From Oceanospirillum maris DSM 6286 (lineage in GTDB: Bacteria > Pseudomonadota > Gammaproteobacteria > Pseudomonadales > Halomonadaceae), in contig NZ_AUGW01000011.1 of NCBI RefSeq assembly GCF_000422865.1, forward strand, positions 124,001 through 188,000: a stretch of DNA of 64,000 nt, read 5' to 3'. Shown here in pieces: positions 26,177 to 35,214 of this stretch. How positions within the stretch are numbered: position 1 is the stretch's first letter; the number at the start of each line of letters is the position of its first letter. The position numbers and the translations under genes were made by a program. A model generated the notes under the pieces. It saw only the letters and a list, made by a program, of their open reading frames with translations. It made no database searches and was not told the DNA's origin.

Positions 26177-27328
26177 TTAGCGTTTTATGGCTTTTAAAAC
26201 GACAAATTTCTTGTTACTAGCAATAACCGTACAGTTACCCATAAGGCGCTTAAGCGCACCTTGATAACCCAAATGCCTATTGCCTACCACCCATAGAGTG
26301 CCGCCTTGCTTTAATACTTTCTTCGATTCTATAAACATCTGCTGTGCAATAAAGTCTCCCACCACATTTTGCTGATGAAACGGCGGATTATTCATAATCA
26401 TATCCACACTATTTTCCTCTAGCCCGCCTAGGCAGTCCATGGTGCTAAACTGTGCGCTTCGGTTTGGAAAAGCGTGCTGAAAATTGATGCGAGCAGAATC
26501 GACGGCCATATAGGACTCATCTACAAAGTGCAATTGAGCGTTGGGGAAACGTTCGGCAACGATTAAACCCACAATGCCATTACCGCAGCCAAGATCGACC
26601 ATTGAAAGTGCTTCGTCGGAAACCGGCTGGCTTTTTACCAGTGTTTCTAAGAAGAAGCGAGAACCGATATCCATACCTTCCCGAGAAAATACATTGGCAT
26701 GGTTGCTCATGGTGTATTCCTGTTGGGTGAATTTCTCTGGGGATAGATTTAAAGACAGAGGATAAGGGTTTTCTGGTAAGTTGATATCCGTAACGGTTGA
26801 AAAAATAAGCCGTGCTTTTTTAACCGCAAGGGATGTTTTTGTTGGGCCAATTAAGCGCTCAAAGAGCTTTAACGTATTGGTGTGAACCATCTTGGTCATC
26901 GCACCGGCGATAATGGTAGTCTTGGCATTAATAAAAGGGCGAATGCGGTGTAGTTGCTCTTCTAGCATCGCATGGCTTTTAGGGATTTTTATCAGCACAA
27001 GATCCAATGTTGTGTTTGGTGTTTGCAGGCTATTAATAAAATGAACGCTGTCTGGAGCGAGATGATTGTGCTGTAAATTCTGCTTGATCCCCTGCTCTGC
27101 TAAGTAAGAATCGCTCAGGGTTGTCGGCTTGTGTGTTGCAAGGGCAGTGCTTAAAGCCCCAAAGGTATCGTTGATAATCAGAATATTACCCTTGAGGGCA
27201 ATATTTTCATCATTAAGATAGTTAAGGAGATACTCATCGGCGGCATCCCAAGCTCGTAGGCTGTCTTTAGGTCGGATAGGGAAACGGCTGAGTTGGAATT
27301 GACCTTGGGGAGTGTTGAGTTGTTCCAT
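26177..27328 (-). CDS. rlmG: 23S rRNA (guanine-1835-N2)-methyltransferase
   Basis: Modifies G1835 of 23S rRNA. Two Rossmann-like halves as in E. coli RlmG/YgjO: the N-terminal non-catalytic half includes LRAWDAADEYLLNYL, ILIINDTFGALSTAL and KIPKSHAMLEEQL. The C-terminal catalytic half has NHANVFSREGMDIGSRFFLE, the AdoMet motif VDLGCGNGIVGL and the N6/N2-methylase NNPPFHQQ motif; it ends FVVLKAIKR. I start at ATG 27328 (MEQLNTP); a TTG at 27349 is in frame but lacks a ribosome-binding site. Confidence 0.93.
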   Translation of the reverse strand: MEQLNTPQGQFQLSRFPIRPKDSLRAWDAADEYLLNYLNDENIALKGNILIINDTFGALSTALATHKPTTLSDSYLAEQGIKQNLQHNHLAPDSVHFINSLQTPNTTLDLVLIKIPKSHAMLEEQLHRIRPFINAKTTIIAGAMTKMVHTNTLKLFERLIGPTKTSLAVKKARLIFSTVTDINLPENPYPLSLNLSPEKFTQQEYTMSNHANVFSREGMDIGSRFFLETLVKSQPVSDEALSMVDLGCGNGIVGLIVAERFPNAQLHFVDESYMAVDSARINFQHAFPNRSAQFSTMDCLGGLEENSVDMIMNNPPFHQQNVVGDFIAQQMFIESKKVLKQGGTLWVVGNRHLGYQGALKRLMGNCTVIASNKKFVVLKAIKR

Positions 27329-27448
27329 GGGATAAGCCTGTGTTATCAATCAAATAAGAGCATTTTAGCGTTAGCCAATAAAAAAACGACGCGCGCTACA
27401 ATGAAAGAATCTGTCGCGGGCGTCGTCTTGGGATGTTGTCGAGCGGAT

Positions 27449-27931
27449 TTACTTCTTTTCGGGGGTAAAACTACTGACTTCTAGGTAAGGTGCAGCATCC
27501 AGTTTTTCAGCATTCATCATTTGAGCAATACGTTGAACTGAGGACAGTAGAAGGTTTTGCTCCCAGTTATCTAAGCTTTGGAACTTAGCGATAAACTCTT
27601 CCTGTAGTGCCTTTGGCGAATCGCTAAGCAGCTCTTTACCGTTGTCTGTTAAAAGAACATGCACTTTACGCTTATCAATAGTACTGCGCTGGCGCACAAC
27701 GAGATCTTTAACTTCCAGTCTATCCAAAATGGTCGTTACTGTTGCTTGGCTTAAATTGACCATCTGAGATAACTCTCGGATTGTGAAGTGCTCACCGCCC
27801 TTTTCTAGTTCTTGCAAAATAACCAGCTGAGGGCCTGTCAGGCCAGTGCTTTTATTTAGCCTTCTGGAGTGGAGGTCGATGCCGCGTATGATTTGGCGGA
27901 TAGCTACAAGAACTTCTTCGTACGATTGCAT
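27449..27931 (-). CDS. ectR: MarR-family regulator, EctR-like
   Basis: 160-residue winged-HTH regulator. TGLTGPQLVILQELEKGGEHF, IRELSQMVNLSQATVTTILDRLE and DKRKVHVLLTDNGKELL are MarR features, and the RQIIRGIDLHSRRLNKSTGLT region resembles EctR proteins that repress ectABC in halophilic methylotrophs and other proteobacteria. Its position 1.4-3.8 kb from ectCBA supports the assignment, although an exporter gene intervenes. Start taken as ATG 27931 (MQSYEEVL); a TTG at 27970 would add 13 residues. Confidence 0.75.
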   Translation of the reverse strand: MQSYEEVLVAIRQIIRGIDLHSRRLNKSTGLTGPQLVILQELEKGGEHFTIRELSQMVNLSQATVTTILDRLEVKDLVVRQRSTIDKRKVHVLLTDNGKELLSDSPKALQEEFIAKFQSLDNWEQNLLLSSVQRIAQMMNAEKLDAAPYLEVSSFTPEKK

Positions 27932-28282
27932 GAGTCTTCTTAATATTAATCTAGTTGTGGAGTCTATCAATAGCTAATGATAACGGGTTTATAGGGTTTA
28001 GCTAGCATAAACTGACGGGACAGTCCTGAATTTTACAGGCTTTAAGCCTAGGGACGTTTTTTTATAAGCGTATATAAGCATGAGTTGAACTTTCGCTGTA
28101 TCCCTAGCGGAGAATTGTCTATTTTTTTGAGTGCGAAAGATATATTTAACTCACTGAAAAATAAACAATATTTTGTTTTCAGTTGGTTTGTAGATCAGCG
28201 CTTAATCTTTTCAGTAAACCTGTTACCATCTCGGGTTAAATTTGCCATTGAATTTGTTATAGGGACGGGAGTCATCTGAAAC
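27932..28282. other. intergenic region between ectR-like gene and exporter (351 bp)
   Basis: Divergent promoter region. An in-frame stretch at 28085-28279 has no ribosome-binding site and no family resemblance and I do not regard it as a gene. GGGACGGGAG just before 28283 could serve the exporter. No clear palindrome for EctR was identified by eye. Confidence 0.4.
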
Positions 28283-29203
28283 ATGAACGGTGTTATTTTA
28301 TTATTATCGTCATCAGTGCTGTTTGCAGTGCTTTATTACTATCCCGCATGGCTGGTTCCACTTGATGGTGAGCAGATTTTTGGATGGCGTATGCTACTAA
28401 CCTTGCCGAGTGTTAGCCTTTATCTCTGGCTGACGGGTGAGTGGCGACTTATCCTGTCTCTGGTACGGGAAATCAAACACAAACCTTTTCTTTGGCTAGG
28501 ATTGCCGTTATCAGCTTTTTTGGTGGGGGTTCAGCTTTGGATGTTTATGTGGGCGCCGGTTAATGGCCGTGGTCTACCGGTATCCTTGGGTTACTTTATG
28601 ATGCCTTTGGTGATGGTGGTTCTGGGGCGTATTGTTTATGGAGAACAGTTGTCGCGTTTACAAGTTCTAGCGGTAATCGCTGCTGTTTTTGGCGTAGGGT
28701 ATCAGGTTTTTTATACCGGCGGGGTTTCTTGGGAAACGTTTGTCGTGGCTATCGGTTATCCACTTTATTTCTTACTGAGACGTTGGCAGGGCAATGATCA
28801 CCTTGGTGGTGTTTGGTGTGATATGTTTTTGCTATTGCCCATGGCGGTTTGGTTTGCTTTCGGTTCTGGTGACCAAAGTGCTTTTACTGAGAATGCGTCG
28901 CTTTGGTGGCTCGTCATCGGTCTTGGCCTGATTAGTGCGCTGGCGCTAATTTTCTATCTGTTGTCAGCAAAAATGTTGACGTTCAGCCTTTTTGGTCTGC
29001 TCAGTTATTTAGAGCCGGTACTGCTGGTTTTTGTCTCATTGCTATTAGGAGAGAGTATTGCAGATCATGAATGGTTAACCTATATCGCTATTTGGATCGC
29101 GGTGGGCTTACTGGTGCTAGAAGGCATACAGAAGGCTTGGCGTTTTAAGCTGTATTCTAGTGGGTCAACTGATAAACAGAGTTTGGGTAACGGGCGTGAT
29201 TAG
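28283..29203 (+). CDS. EamA/RarD-like drug-metabolite transporter
   Basis: 306-residue inner-membrane protein with about ten predicted transmembrane helices in two EamA repeats. RarD-like features are the FGWRMLLTLPSVSLYLW region, LWMFMWAPVNGRGLPVSLGYFMMPLVMVVLGRIVYGE and the second-repeat LLSYLEPVLLVFVSLLLGE. It sits between the ectR-like regulator and ectABC, on the opposite strand to both, so an osmolyte-related export role is conceivable but unproven. A bidirectional terminator follows. Confidence 0.85.
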   Translation: MNGVILLLSSSVLFAVLYYYPAWLVPLDGEQIFGWRMLLTLPSVSLYLWLTGEWRLILSLVREIKHKPFLWLGLPLSAFLVGVQLWMFMWAPVNGRGLPVSLGYFMMPLVMVVLGRIVYGEQLSRLQVLAVIAAVFGVGYQVFYTGGVSWETFVVAIGYPLYFLLRRWQGNDHLGGVWCDMFLLLPMAVWFAFGSGDQSAFTENASLWWLVIGLGLISALALIFYLLSAKMLTFSLFGLLSYLEPVLLVFVSLLLGESIADHEWLTYIAIWIAVGLLVLEGIQKAWRFKLYSSGSTDKQSLGNGRD

Positions 29204-29243
29204 TGAATGTAAAGGTGGTGCCAAGAAGAGGGGTACAAAAAAG

Positions 29244-29277
29244 TAGCCCGCTGCTATTGATTAAAGGCAGCGGGCTA
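29244..29277. terminator. bidirectional terminator
   Basis: TAGCCCGCTGC (29244-29254) and GCAGCGGGCTA (29267-29277) form an 11-bp stem flanked by A- and T-rich runs, between the exporter (+) and ectC (-). Confidence 0.92.
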
Positions 29278-29330
29278 TTTTGTTCAAAGCAGCTAGTGCT
29301 GTTCGTTATCTGTTTTCGATAACCGGACTG

Positions 29331-29735
29331 CTATTCTGCCAGCTCATCAGCATCTAGTGGGTATACGCCGTTTTCATCATGTACTTCTTTACCGTTTAAC
29401 GGTGGATTGAAGGCGCAAGCAAAAACAATATCTTCACCTTCGTGGGCTCTAAGTAGATGCTTGTCATTCTGGTCTAAGATATAGATGGTGCCGGGGCTAA
29501 TAGGATAAACCTTTCCGTCGGCAACCGTTTCTACTTCACCGTAACCACTGATGCAGTAAACCGTTTCTAGGTGATTCTGGTAATGAATCGGCGTTTCAGT
29601 ACCGGCATAGATCGTTGTGATATGGAAAGAGAAACCCATATTGTCATTTTTAAGAGACATACGAACGCTTTTCCAGTTATCGGATTTTACGCAGCGGTCG
29701 GTTTTTTCAACATCTTGAAGTTGACGAACAATCAT
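29331..29735 (-). CDS. ectC: L-ectoine synthase
   Basis: Cyclises N-gamma-acetyl-L-2,4-diaminobutyrate to ectoine; cupin-fold iron enzyme of 134 residues. [14 protein letters not shown] is the typical EctC N-terminus; [29 protein letters not shown] carries the iron ligands (Glu, Tyr, His region), followed by [16 protein letters not shown]. Start ATG 29735 has GAGGTATTTC upstream; a longer frame to 29768 adds residues absent from EctC. Last gene of ectABC. It is 59 bp from ectB. Confidence 0.96.
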   Translation of the reverse strand: MIVRQLQDVEKTDRCVKSDNWKSVRMSLKNDNMGFSFHITTIYAGTETPIHYQNHLETVYCISGYGEVETVADGKVYPISPGTIYILDQNDKHLLRAHEGEDIVFACAFNPPLNGKEVHDENGVYPLDADELAE

Positions 29736-29794
29736 GAAATACCTCGTTGTTTTTAACCTGGAGTTCAAAGTAAAGGCGTAACGTTGGCGTATTA

Positions 29795-31063
29795 TTAGCT
29801 CGCCTTTTTTAGATCCATATGAGCACTGTAGTACTGCTCAAAAGCACGCTCTAGAACACTAAGGCCTTGGGCCATTTCTTCTTCTGTCACCGTCAGTGGC
29901 GGGAAGCATTTGACAACCTCTCCTTCAGGGCCGCTGGTTTCGATAATCAGGTTTTCTTTAAAGCATAGCGATGTAATATCATCGGCAATGTCACCGGATG
30001 GGCAGCAGATACCTTGCATCAAACCACGACCTTTACGGTATAAATCTGGGTATGTATCACTAATGCGGTTAAGAATTTGCTTCAGCTGTTCGCTACGAGC
30101 GTGGATATGGCTCGCAAACTTGTCGTCAGCCCAGTACGTTTCTAGTGCTTTTGTCGCCGTAATAAAGGCGTGGTTGTTGCCTCGAAAAGTACCGTTATGC
30201 TCACCTGGCTTCCAGATATCCAGTTTACGGTCAAACAAGGTTACCGCAAACGGTAAACCAAAACCGCTCAGAGATTTAGACAAGGTAACGATATCTGGCT
30301 TGATATCAAATTGATCAAAGCTAAAGAAGGTACCGGTACGGCCACAGCCCGCTTGAATATCGTCTGCGATAAACAGTATGCCATGCTCTTTACATAGAAT
30401 AGATAGCTCTTTTAGCCATTTTCCTGATGCCGTATTCAGACCACCCTCACCCTGAACGATCTCAATGATAACCGCTGCAGGCATATCTAGGCCGCTGGAA
30501 TTGTCGGTTAACATCTTCTTGAATAGCTCAAGGGTATTAAAGTTATCACCTAAGTAGCCATCGTAAGGCAGGCGCGTTACGCCGCTTAAAGGTTGGCCTG
30601 CTCCACCGCGATGGTGGCTATTACCGGTTGCCGCTAAAGCGCCCAGTGTGCAGCCGTGGAAACCATTAGTGAAAGAAACAATGTTATGACGTCCGGTTAC
30701 TTTGCGTGCCAGCTTAAGAGCGGCTTCAACGCAGTTAGCACCGGTTGGGCCTGTAAACTGCACTTTGTAATCCAGTCCGCGGGGCTTCAGGATGATGTCG
30801 CTAAATGCCTGTAGAAAACCTGCTTTGGCTTCTGTGTGCATATCTAAACCGTGGGCAACGCCATCACTTTGGATGTATTCGATCAAGCTCTCTTTGAGAA
30901 TTGGATTGTTATGTCCGTAGTTCAAAGAACCTGCACCTGCTAGAAAATCAAGGTATTCGTTGTCGTTCGTGTCATACAGCTTGCTGCCTTTCGCTTTGTT
31001 GAAAATAACTGGGAAAGAACGTGCGTAGCTCTGAACTTCAGACTCATACTCTTTAAAAATCAT
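29795..31063 (-). CDS. ectB: diaminobutyrate-2-oxoglutarate aminotransferase
   Basis: Converts aspartate semialdehyde to L-2,4-diaminobutyrate with glutamate as donor, the first ectoine-specific step. Class III aminotransferase of 422 residues: [50 protein letters not shown] and [12 protein letters not shown] precede the PLP lysine in [16 protein letters not shown] lies 9 bases before ATG 31063. The gap to ectA is 127 bp, wider than usual, but no terminator is visible in it. Confidence 0.96.
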   Translation of the reverse strand: MIFKEYESEVQSYARSFPVIFNKAKGSKLYDTNDNEYLDFLAGAGSLNYGHNNPILKESLIEYIQSDGVAHGLDMHTEAKAGFLQAFSDIILKPRGLDYKVQFTGPTGANCVEAALKLARKVTGRHNIVSFTNGFHGCTLGALAATGNSHHRGGAGQPLSGVTRLPYDGYLGDNFNTLELFKKMLTDNSSGLDMPAAVIIEIVQGEGGLNTASGKWLKELSILCKEHGILFIADDIQAGCGRTGTFFSFDQFDIKPDIVTLSKSLSGFGLPFAVTLFDRKLDIWKPGEHNGTFRGNNHAFITATKALETYWADDKFASHIHARSEQLKQILNRISDTYPDLYRKGRGLMQGICCPSGDIADDITSLCFKENLIIETSGPEGEVVKCFPPLTVTEEEMAQGLSVLERAFEQYYSAHMDLKKAS

Positions 31064-31190
31064 CGTGTGCTCCGTTATATTTTAATTCGTTAAATATCAG
31101 CATGTTGCTAGCTGCATTCTTGATTGATGGGGTAACTTGAACACAATCAAGGCTTAAAAGGACAGGCGTTGGGCCTTAACACTTCCAGTT

Positions 31191-31697
31191 TTACGGGTGC
31201 TGGAAAGGTCCGATCTCAAGCAGCTCTTCGGATTCGTGCAGACCGTGAAAATGCAACTCTTTGTCAAGGAAATCGAAAGTACGGGATTCGCATTTCAGAG
31301 TGCGGGTTAGGCCTGCAAACATCCGCCATGATGCGGTGTTATCCGGTGAAATCGTGGTGTGCAGCACTTTGGCTGGCTGGCTGGCGGGGCGATTGAGTAT
31401 TTCAAGAATCATGCGCTTGGCAAGTTGTTTGCCTCGGGCATCCTCGTGAACGGCAACCTGCCAGATAAAGAGGGCTTCGGGTTGATCTGGGCGGATAAAT
31501 GCGGAAACAAAGCCAATAAGCTTATCGCCTTCCCAGGCACATACCGATGTTTCTGCCCAAAGAGAGCAGCACAGCATGTAACAATAGCTTGAGTTCAGAT
31601 CAAGTGGTGGTGAGTTTTGGATCAGGTCTGTAACAGCAAGACCGTCCTTTAATGCGGGTTGGGTAAATCTAATTAAGTCTATAATGTCACTATTCAT
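31191..31697 (-). CDS. ectA: L-2,4-diaminobutyric acid acetyltransferase
   Basis: GNAT-fold enzyme acetylating the gamma-amino group of diaminobutyrate. IRFTQPALKDGLAVTDLIQ, SSYCYMLCCSLWAETSVCAWE and the acetyl-CoA-binding VAVHEDARGKQLAKRMI with TTISPDNTASWRMFAGL are EctA hallmarks; 168 residues is normal. First gene of ectABC. An imperfect promoter on the minus strand (TTGAAA, 17 bases, TATTGT) lies ~20-50 bp upstream of the start. Confidence 0.95.
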   Translation of the reverse strand: MNSDIIDLIRFTQPALKDGLAVTDLIQNSPPLDLNSSYCYMLCCSLWAETSVCAWEGDKLIGFVSAFIRPDQPEALFIWQVAVHEDARGKQLAKRMILEILNRPASQPAKVLHTTISPDNTASWRMFAGLTRTLKCESRTFDFLDKELHFHGLHESEELLEIGPFQHP

Positions 31698-32093
31698 AAT
31701 ATTTGTTTAGGGTTCAAAGTATATTTATACAATAACCCGCTGATATTTTTCTTTCAAGGGCTAATTTTTTCTGGAGTTAGTGCTTTTTATAGGGATTGTT
31801 AGCGTGCAAATGTTTTGTGGTGGTTTGTTTAGTGGTCTATTTCTAATTGATAGCAGGCTTGATGTTGGGCACAAAAAAAGCCTGACATCCCAGTAGGATT
31901 GCAGGCTTTAGCGTGGTTCGTGAGTTGTTTTAATTTGGTGCTTGGTGTGCACGACTTGCTTATTTATAGTGCGTTTTTTTGCGGTATTTGCCCGATGCTC
32001 TATACGACTATTTGGCGAATGTTTTTATTTGTACAAAGGCTTTTTTTACGTCATACAACAGGTTTTTTTATCGATTTAACCGTTTGTTTTAAC
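31698..32093. other. intergenic region between ectA and pyk (396 bp)
   Basis: Contains the ectA promoter region near 31698-31760 and, at 31873-31909, a terminator reading out of pyk. The stretch 31910-32093 is AT-rich with no credible gene; an open frame on + there has no ribosome-binding site or family resemblance. Confidence 0.5.
31873..31909 (-). terminator. rho-independent terminator downstream of pyk
   Basis: On the minus strand the stem AAAGCCTG ... CAGGCTTT is followed by a run of T residues (A-run at 31873-31879 on +). It is about 190 bp past the pyk stop, so pyk mRNA would carry a long 3' UTR. Confidence 0.8.
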
Positions 32094-33509
32094 TTATACA
32101 ACGGGAATAATCGTCATCGTATGGGTGCCTTGATGGTCGCCTCGGGTCAAAATAACGGTGTCTCCAGCGGCAACAGCATGACGCTGTTTTAGCTCATCAA
32201 TGGCTTTGTTAATCGATTCTGGGTCGGTACTACTGTGGTTAAAAGGTACGGTTGTAACGCCACGATAGAGAGCAACTCTCTTTTGGGTGCGCTCTTTGGC
32301 TGTAAACGCAAAAATAGGCAGGCCTGAGCGAATGCGAGACATCAACAGGGGGGTTAGTCCTGAACGGGTCATACAGATAATCGCTTTAACACCTTTTAAA
32401 TGGTTCGCAGCATACATAGCAGAAAGCGCTACGGCTTCGTTAACATGGCTAAAGCCTTCGTGCATACGGTGATTAGACTGCTGGGCAACACGCTCAAGTT
32501 CTGCACCACGACAAAGACGGTCCATTGCCTGTACGGTTTCTAGCGGAAATTCGCCAACGGCGGTTTCTGCGGACAGCATAACGGCGTCGGTGCCATCTAA
32601 TACAGCATTGGCAACATCAAACACTTCGGCACGGGTTGGCAGAGGGCTAGAAATCATAGATTCCATCATCTGGGTTGCCGTGATAACGACTTTGTTCAGG
32701 CTGCGGGCGCGTTGAATAAGGCGTTTCTGTACGCCAATAAGCTGTGCATCACCAATCTCTACGCCAAGATCGCCACGGGCAACCATAACACCTTCGCAGG
32801 CGTTGATGAGATCATCCATAACGTCGTCGTTAGCAACCGCTTCTGCCCGCTCAACCTTGGCAATAAGATGAATATCTTTGCCTTCATCGCCCAATAGCGC
32901 CCGAGCTTCTCGCATATCATCCCCGGTGCGAGGGAATGATACCGCAAGATAATCCATATCAAGGGCGATGGCCGTTTTGATATCTTTCCTATCTTTTTCA
33001 GTTAGTGCCGCAGCAGAAAGGCCGCCGCCTTGCTTATTGATGCCTTTATTGTTGGACAGTTTTCCGCCCACCGTGACGGTGCAGCGTACTTCCTGACCAA
33101 CAACCTCGTTCACTTTGAGCTGGATGCGGCCATCATCTAACAGCAGGGTGTCACCAGAGATCACATCATTGGCTAGCTGAGGGTAATCAACCCCTACACG
33201 GTTTTGATCGCCAGCATCACGCTCTAGGGCCATGTCCAGTGTAAATAGATCGCCTACGGCTAGCTTGATCGGGCCATCATTAAAGCGAGCAACACGAATT
33301 TTAGGCCCTTGAAGGTCGCCTAATACGGCAACAAAACGACCGATCTCTTTGGCTGTTTTGCGAACGGCTTCAACCCGAGCTTGATGTTCCTCGGGTTCGC
33401 CGTGGGAGAAGTTAACACGTACTACGTCGATATATTGCAGTATTTTGGCAAGTCGTTCAGGGCTGTCCGTTGCAGGGCCTAAAGTGGCAACGATTTTGGT
33501 TCTACGCAT
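32094..33509 (-). CDS. pyk: pyruvate kinase
   Basis: Transfers phosphate from phosphoenolpyruvate to ADP in glycolysis. 471 residues with [31 protein letters not shown], the active-site [11 protein letters not shown] lysine/glutamate segment, [16 protein letters not shown] and [21 protein letters not shown]. Closest in style to the PykA-type enzymes of gammaproteobacteria. Start has AAGGAATCACAAAGA upstream. It lies 28 bp behind gap on the same strand, so the two glycolytic genes are likely cotranscribed. Confidence 0.96.
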   Translation of the reverse strand: MRRTKIVATLGPATDSPERLAKILQYIDVVRVNFSHGEPEEHQARVEAVRKTAKEIGRFVAVLGDLQGPKIRVARFNDGPIKLAVGDLFTLDMALERDAGDQNRVGVDYPQLANDVISGDTLLLDDGRIQLKVNEVVGQEVRCTVTVGGKLSNNKGINKQGGGLSAAALTEKDRKDIKTAIALDMDYLAVSFPRTGDDMREARALLGDEGKDIHLIAKVERAEAVANDDVMDDLINACEGVMVARGDLGVEIGDAQLIGVQKRLIQRARSLNKVVITATQMMESMISSPLPTRAEVFDVANAVLDGTDAVMLSAETAVGEFPLETVQAMDRLCRGAELERVAQQSNHRMHEGFSHVNEAVALSAMYAANHLKGVKAIICMTRSGLTPLLMSRIRSGLPIFAFTAKERTQKRVALYRGVTTVPFNHSSTDPESINKAIDELKQRHAVAAGDTVILTRGDHQGTHTMTIIPVV

Positions 33510-33537
33510 TCTTTGTGATTCCTTAATCTTGCAGGTT

Positions 33538-34545
33538 TCAGAGCTTTGTTTGCATCAGTGCTTGCGCGGTATCCAGCATACGATTTGAAAATCCCCATTC
33601 ATTATCATACCAAGCCATGACTTTAATAAGACGGCCTTGAACCCGTGTATGGTTACTGTCAAAAACGGAGGAGTCGGAGCAATGGTTAAAATCAATGGAT
33701 ACCAAGGGTAGGCTATTATAACCCATGACTGGTGAGTCTTGGGCGGCTTTTTCAAGGGTTCGATTGATCTGTTCTGCGCTAATAGGGTTGCTGACCACAA
33801 TACTTAAATCCACCAAGGATACGTTGTTGGTGGGTACGCGAACGGCCAGACCATCGAATTTCCCCTCCAGCTCCGGCAGTACTAGTCCGATAGCGGCAGC
33901 AGCCCCTGTTTTTGTGGGGATCATGGACTGAGTCGCAGAACGGGCACGGTAAGGATCCGTGTGATAAACATCCGTAAGATGCTGGTCGTTGGTGTAAGCG
34001 TGAATGGTTGTCATCATGCCGCTTTCAATATTCAGGGTGTCATGCAGAACTTTCACCACAGGGGCTAAGCAGTTGGTTGTGCATGAGGCGTTGGAGACAA
34101 TCTGGTGTTCGGCTTTTAGTATGTGTTCGTTAACACCAAAAACTACGGTTGCATCGGCATCAGGGGATGGGGCGGAAATTAACACTTTTTTCGCACCGGC
34201 GGTTAAATGTGCTGCGGCTTTATCTCGCTGAGTAAAAAGCCCGGTGCACTCAAGGACAACATCAATATTTAGCTTATCCCAAGGCAGTCTGCTTGGATCG
34301 CGCTCGGCGAAAACTTCGATGGTATGTCCGTCAACGGTTAGTGAGTGTTCGTCATGACTCACTTCATAGCCAAAACGCCCATGAACAGAATCATATTGCA
34401 GTAGATGCGCATTAATAGCCGCATCGCCAAGGTCGTTGATCGCGACAATTTCAAGGGTATCCGTGTGATGGCCTTCAAAATAAGCACGAAGAATATTGCG
34501 GCCAATACGGCCAAACCCGTTTATAGCAACTCGAATAATGGTCAT
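33538..34545 (-). CDS. gap: type I glyceraldehyde-3-phosphate dehydrogenase
   Basis: NAD-dependent oxidation of glyceraldehyde-3-phosphate. 335 residues: [20 protein letters not shown] Rossmann start, [19 protein letters not shown], catalytic Cys in [19 protein letters not shown], then [13 protein letters not shown] and [23 protein letters not shown] fits phosphorylating GAPDH better than erythrose-4-phosphate dehydrogenase, but Epd-like specificity is not excluded. It heads the gap-pyk unit; the promoter must lie in the 670-bp gap upstream. Confidence 0.92.
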   Translation of the reverse strand: MTIIRVAINGFGRIGRNILRAYFEGHHTDTLEIVAINDLGDAAINAHLLQYDSVHGRFGYEVSHDEHSLTVDGHTIEVFAERDPSRLPWDKLNIDVVLECTGLFTQRDKAAAHLTAGAKKVLISAPSPDADATVVFGVNEHILKAEHQIVSNASCTTNCLAPVVKVLHDTLNIESGMMTTIHAYTNDQHLTDVYHTDPYRARSATQSMIPTKTGAAAAIGLVLPELEGKFDGLAVRVPTNNVSLVDLSIVVSNPISAEQINRTLEKAAQDSPVMGYNSLPLVSIDFNHCSDSSVFDSNHTRVQGRLIKVMAWYDNEWGFSNRMLDTAQALMQTKL

Positions 34546-35214
34546 GGTTTCTATCCTCGTTAAAGCGTGTTCAATAAAAAGCTTTATAGGAAGACTGTGC
34601 AGAGCTGGCGTGGTCGGCCCTTAATATTGCTGCAGGCTCTTCCTTGTTGAAAGGGTGAAAGTTGTTAATAAAAGGGTGAGAGTTTAAATGGTGTTGTTGA
34701 TGCTTTTAGCGTGACTGTCTTGCTGGCTGACAGGGTCGTTCTGATGATTAATATGTCGACACATTTGTTTTTTCACCCAACTTCATCCTAAGATTGGAGG
34801 GTAACCGTAAGAAAAGCAATGCTTTTTCAAAAAGGCAGTCAGAGATAAAGGGTTGTAACCACAGTGTTTTTAGTCATTACAATGCTTTTAGATGGCCTCT
34901 CGCATCGTTTTAAGGCATAAAAAGCCTTTTTTGATGTTGGGGCTGGAACTCTTTAATCTGCTGGGGTAGTTTATACGCCTTTTTTAGGTAGTACTTGACA
35001 AGGTGTGTCGTATCTTGCAAAAGAGGCGCATATTTTTTGTTACCGAGTTAAATGTGTTATCGAATTAACCGTTGTATTTTTGGTTCTCTGGTCTGGATGT
35101 TGGTGCTGTCAGTGAGTTACTCGTTAGTTGCCTTCGAATAAATTACGCCAAAAGTACAGACTTACTTTCTTGAATATACTGTTTCTTAACAGCCTTAGAT
35201 AAAGAGACGCTCTA
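34546..35214. other. long intergenic region between gap and topA (669 bp)
   Basis: Divergent regulatory region without a convincing gene. A small hairpin AAGGC-loop-GCCTT with T-run lies at about 34912-34935. An imperfect duplication (GTTGAAAGGGTGAAAG, then GTTAATAAAAGGGTGAGAG) is near 34646-34682, and TTGACA stands alone at 34996 without a good -10 at 17 bp. I could not identify a HexR- or Cra-type palindrome by eye. Confidence 0.4.

Noticed and set aside
28085-28279. 64-residue open frame upstream of the RarD-like gene
   Set aside because: No ribosome-binding site, no family resemblance, lies in a promoter region.
34546-35214. HexR or Cra operator, or a small RNA, in the gap-topA interval
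   Set aside because: No good palindrome, and the hairpin at ~34912 has only a 5-bp stem; nothing strong enough to annotate.
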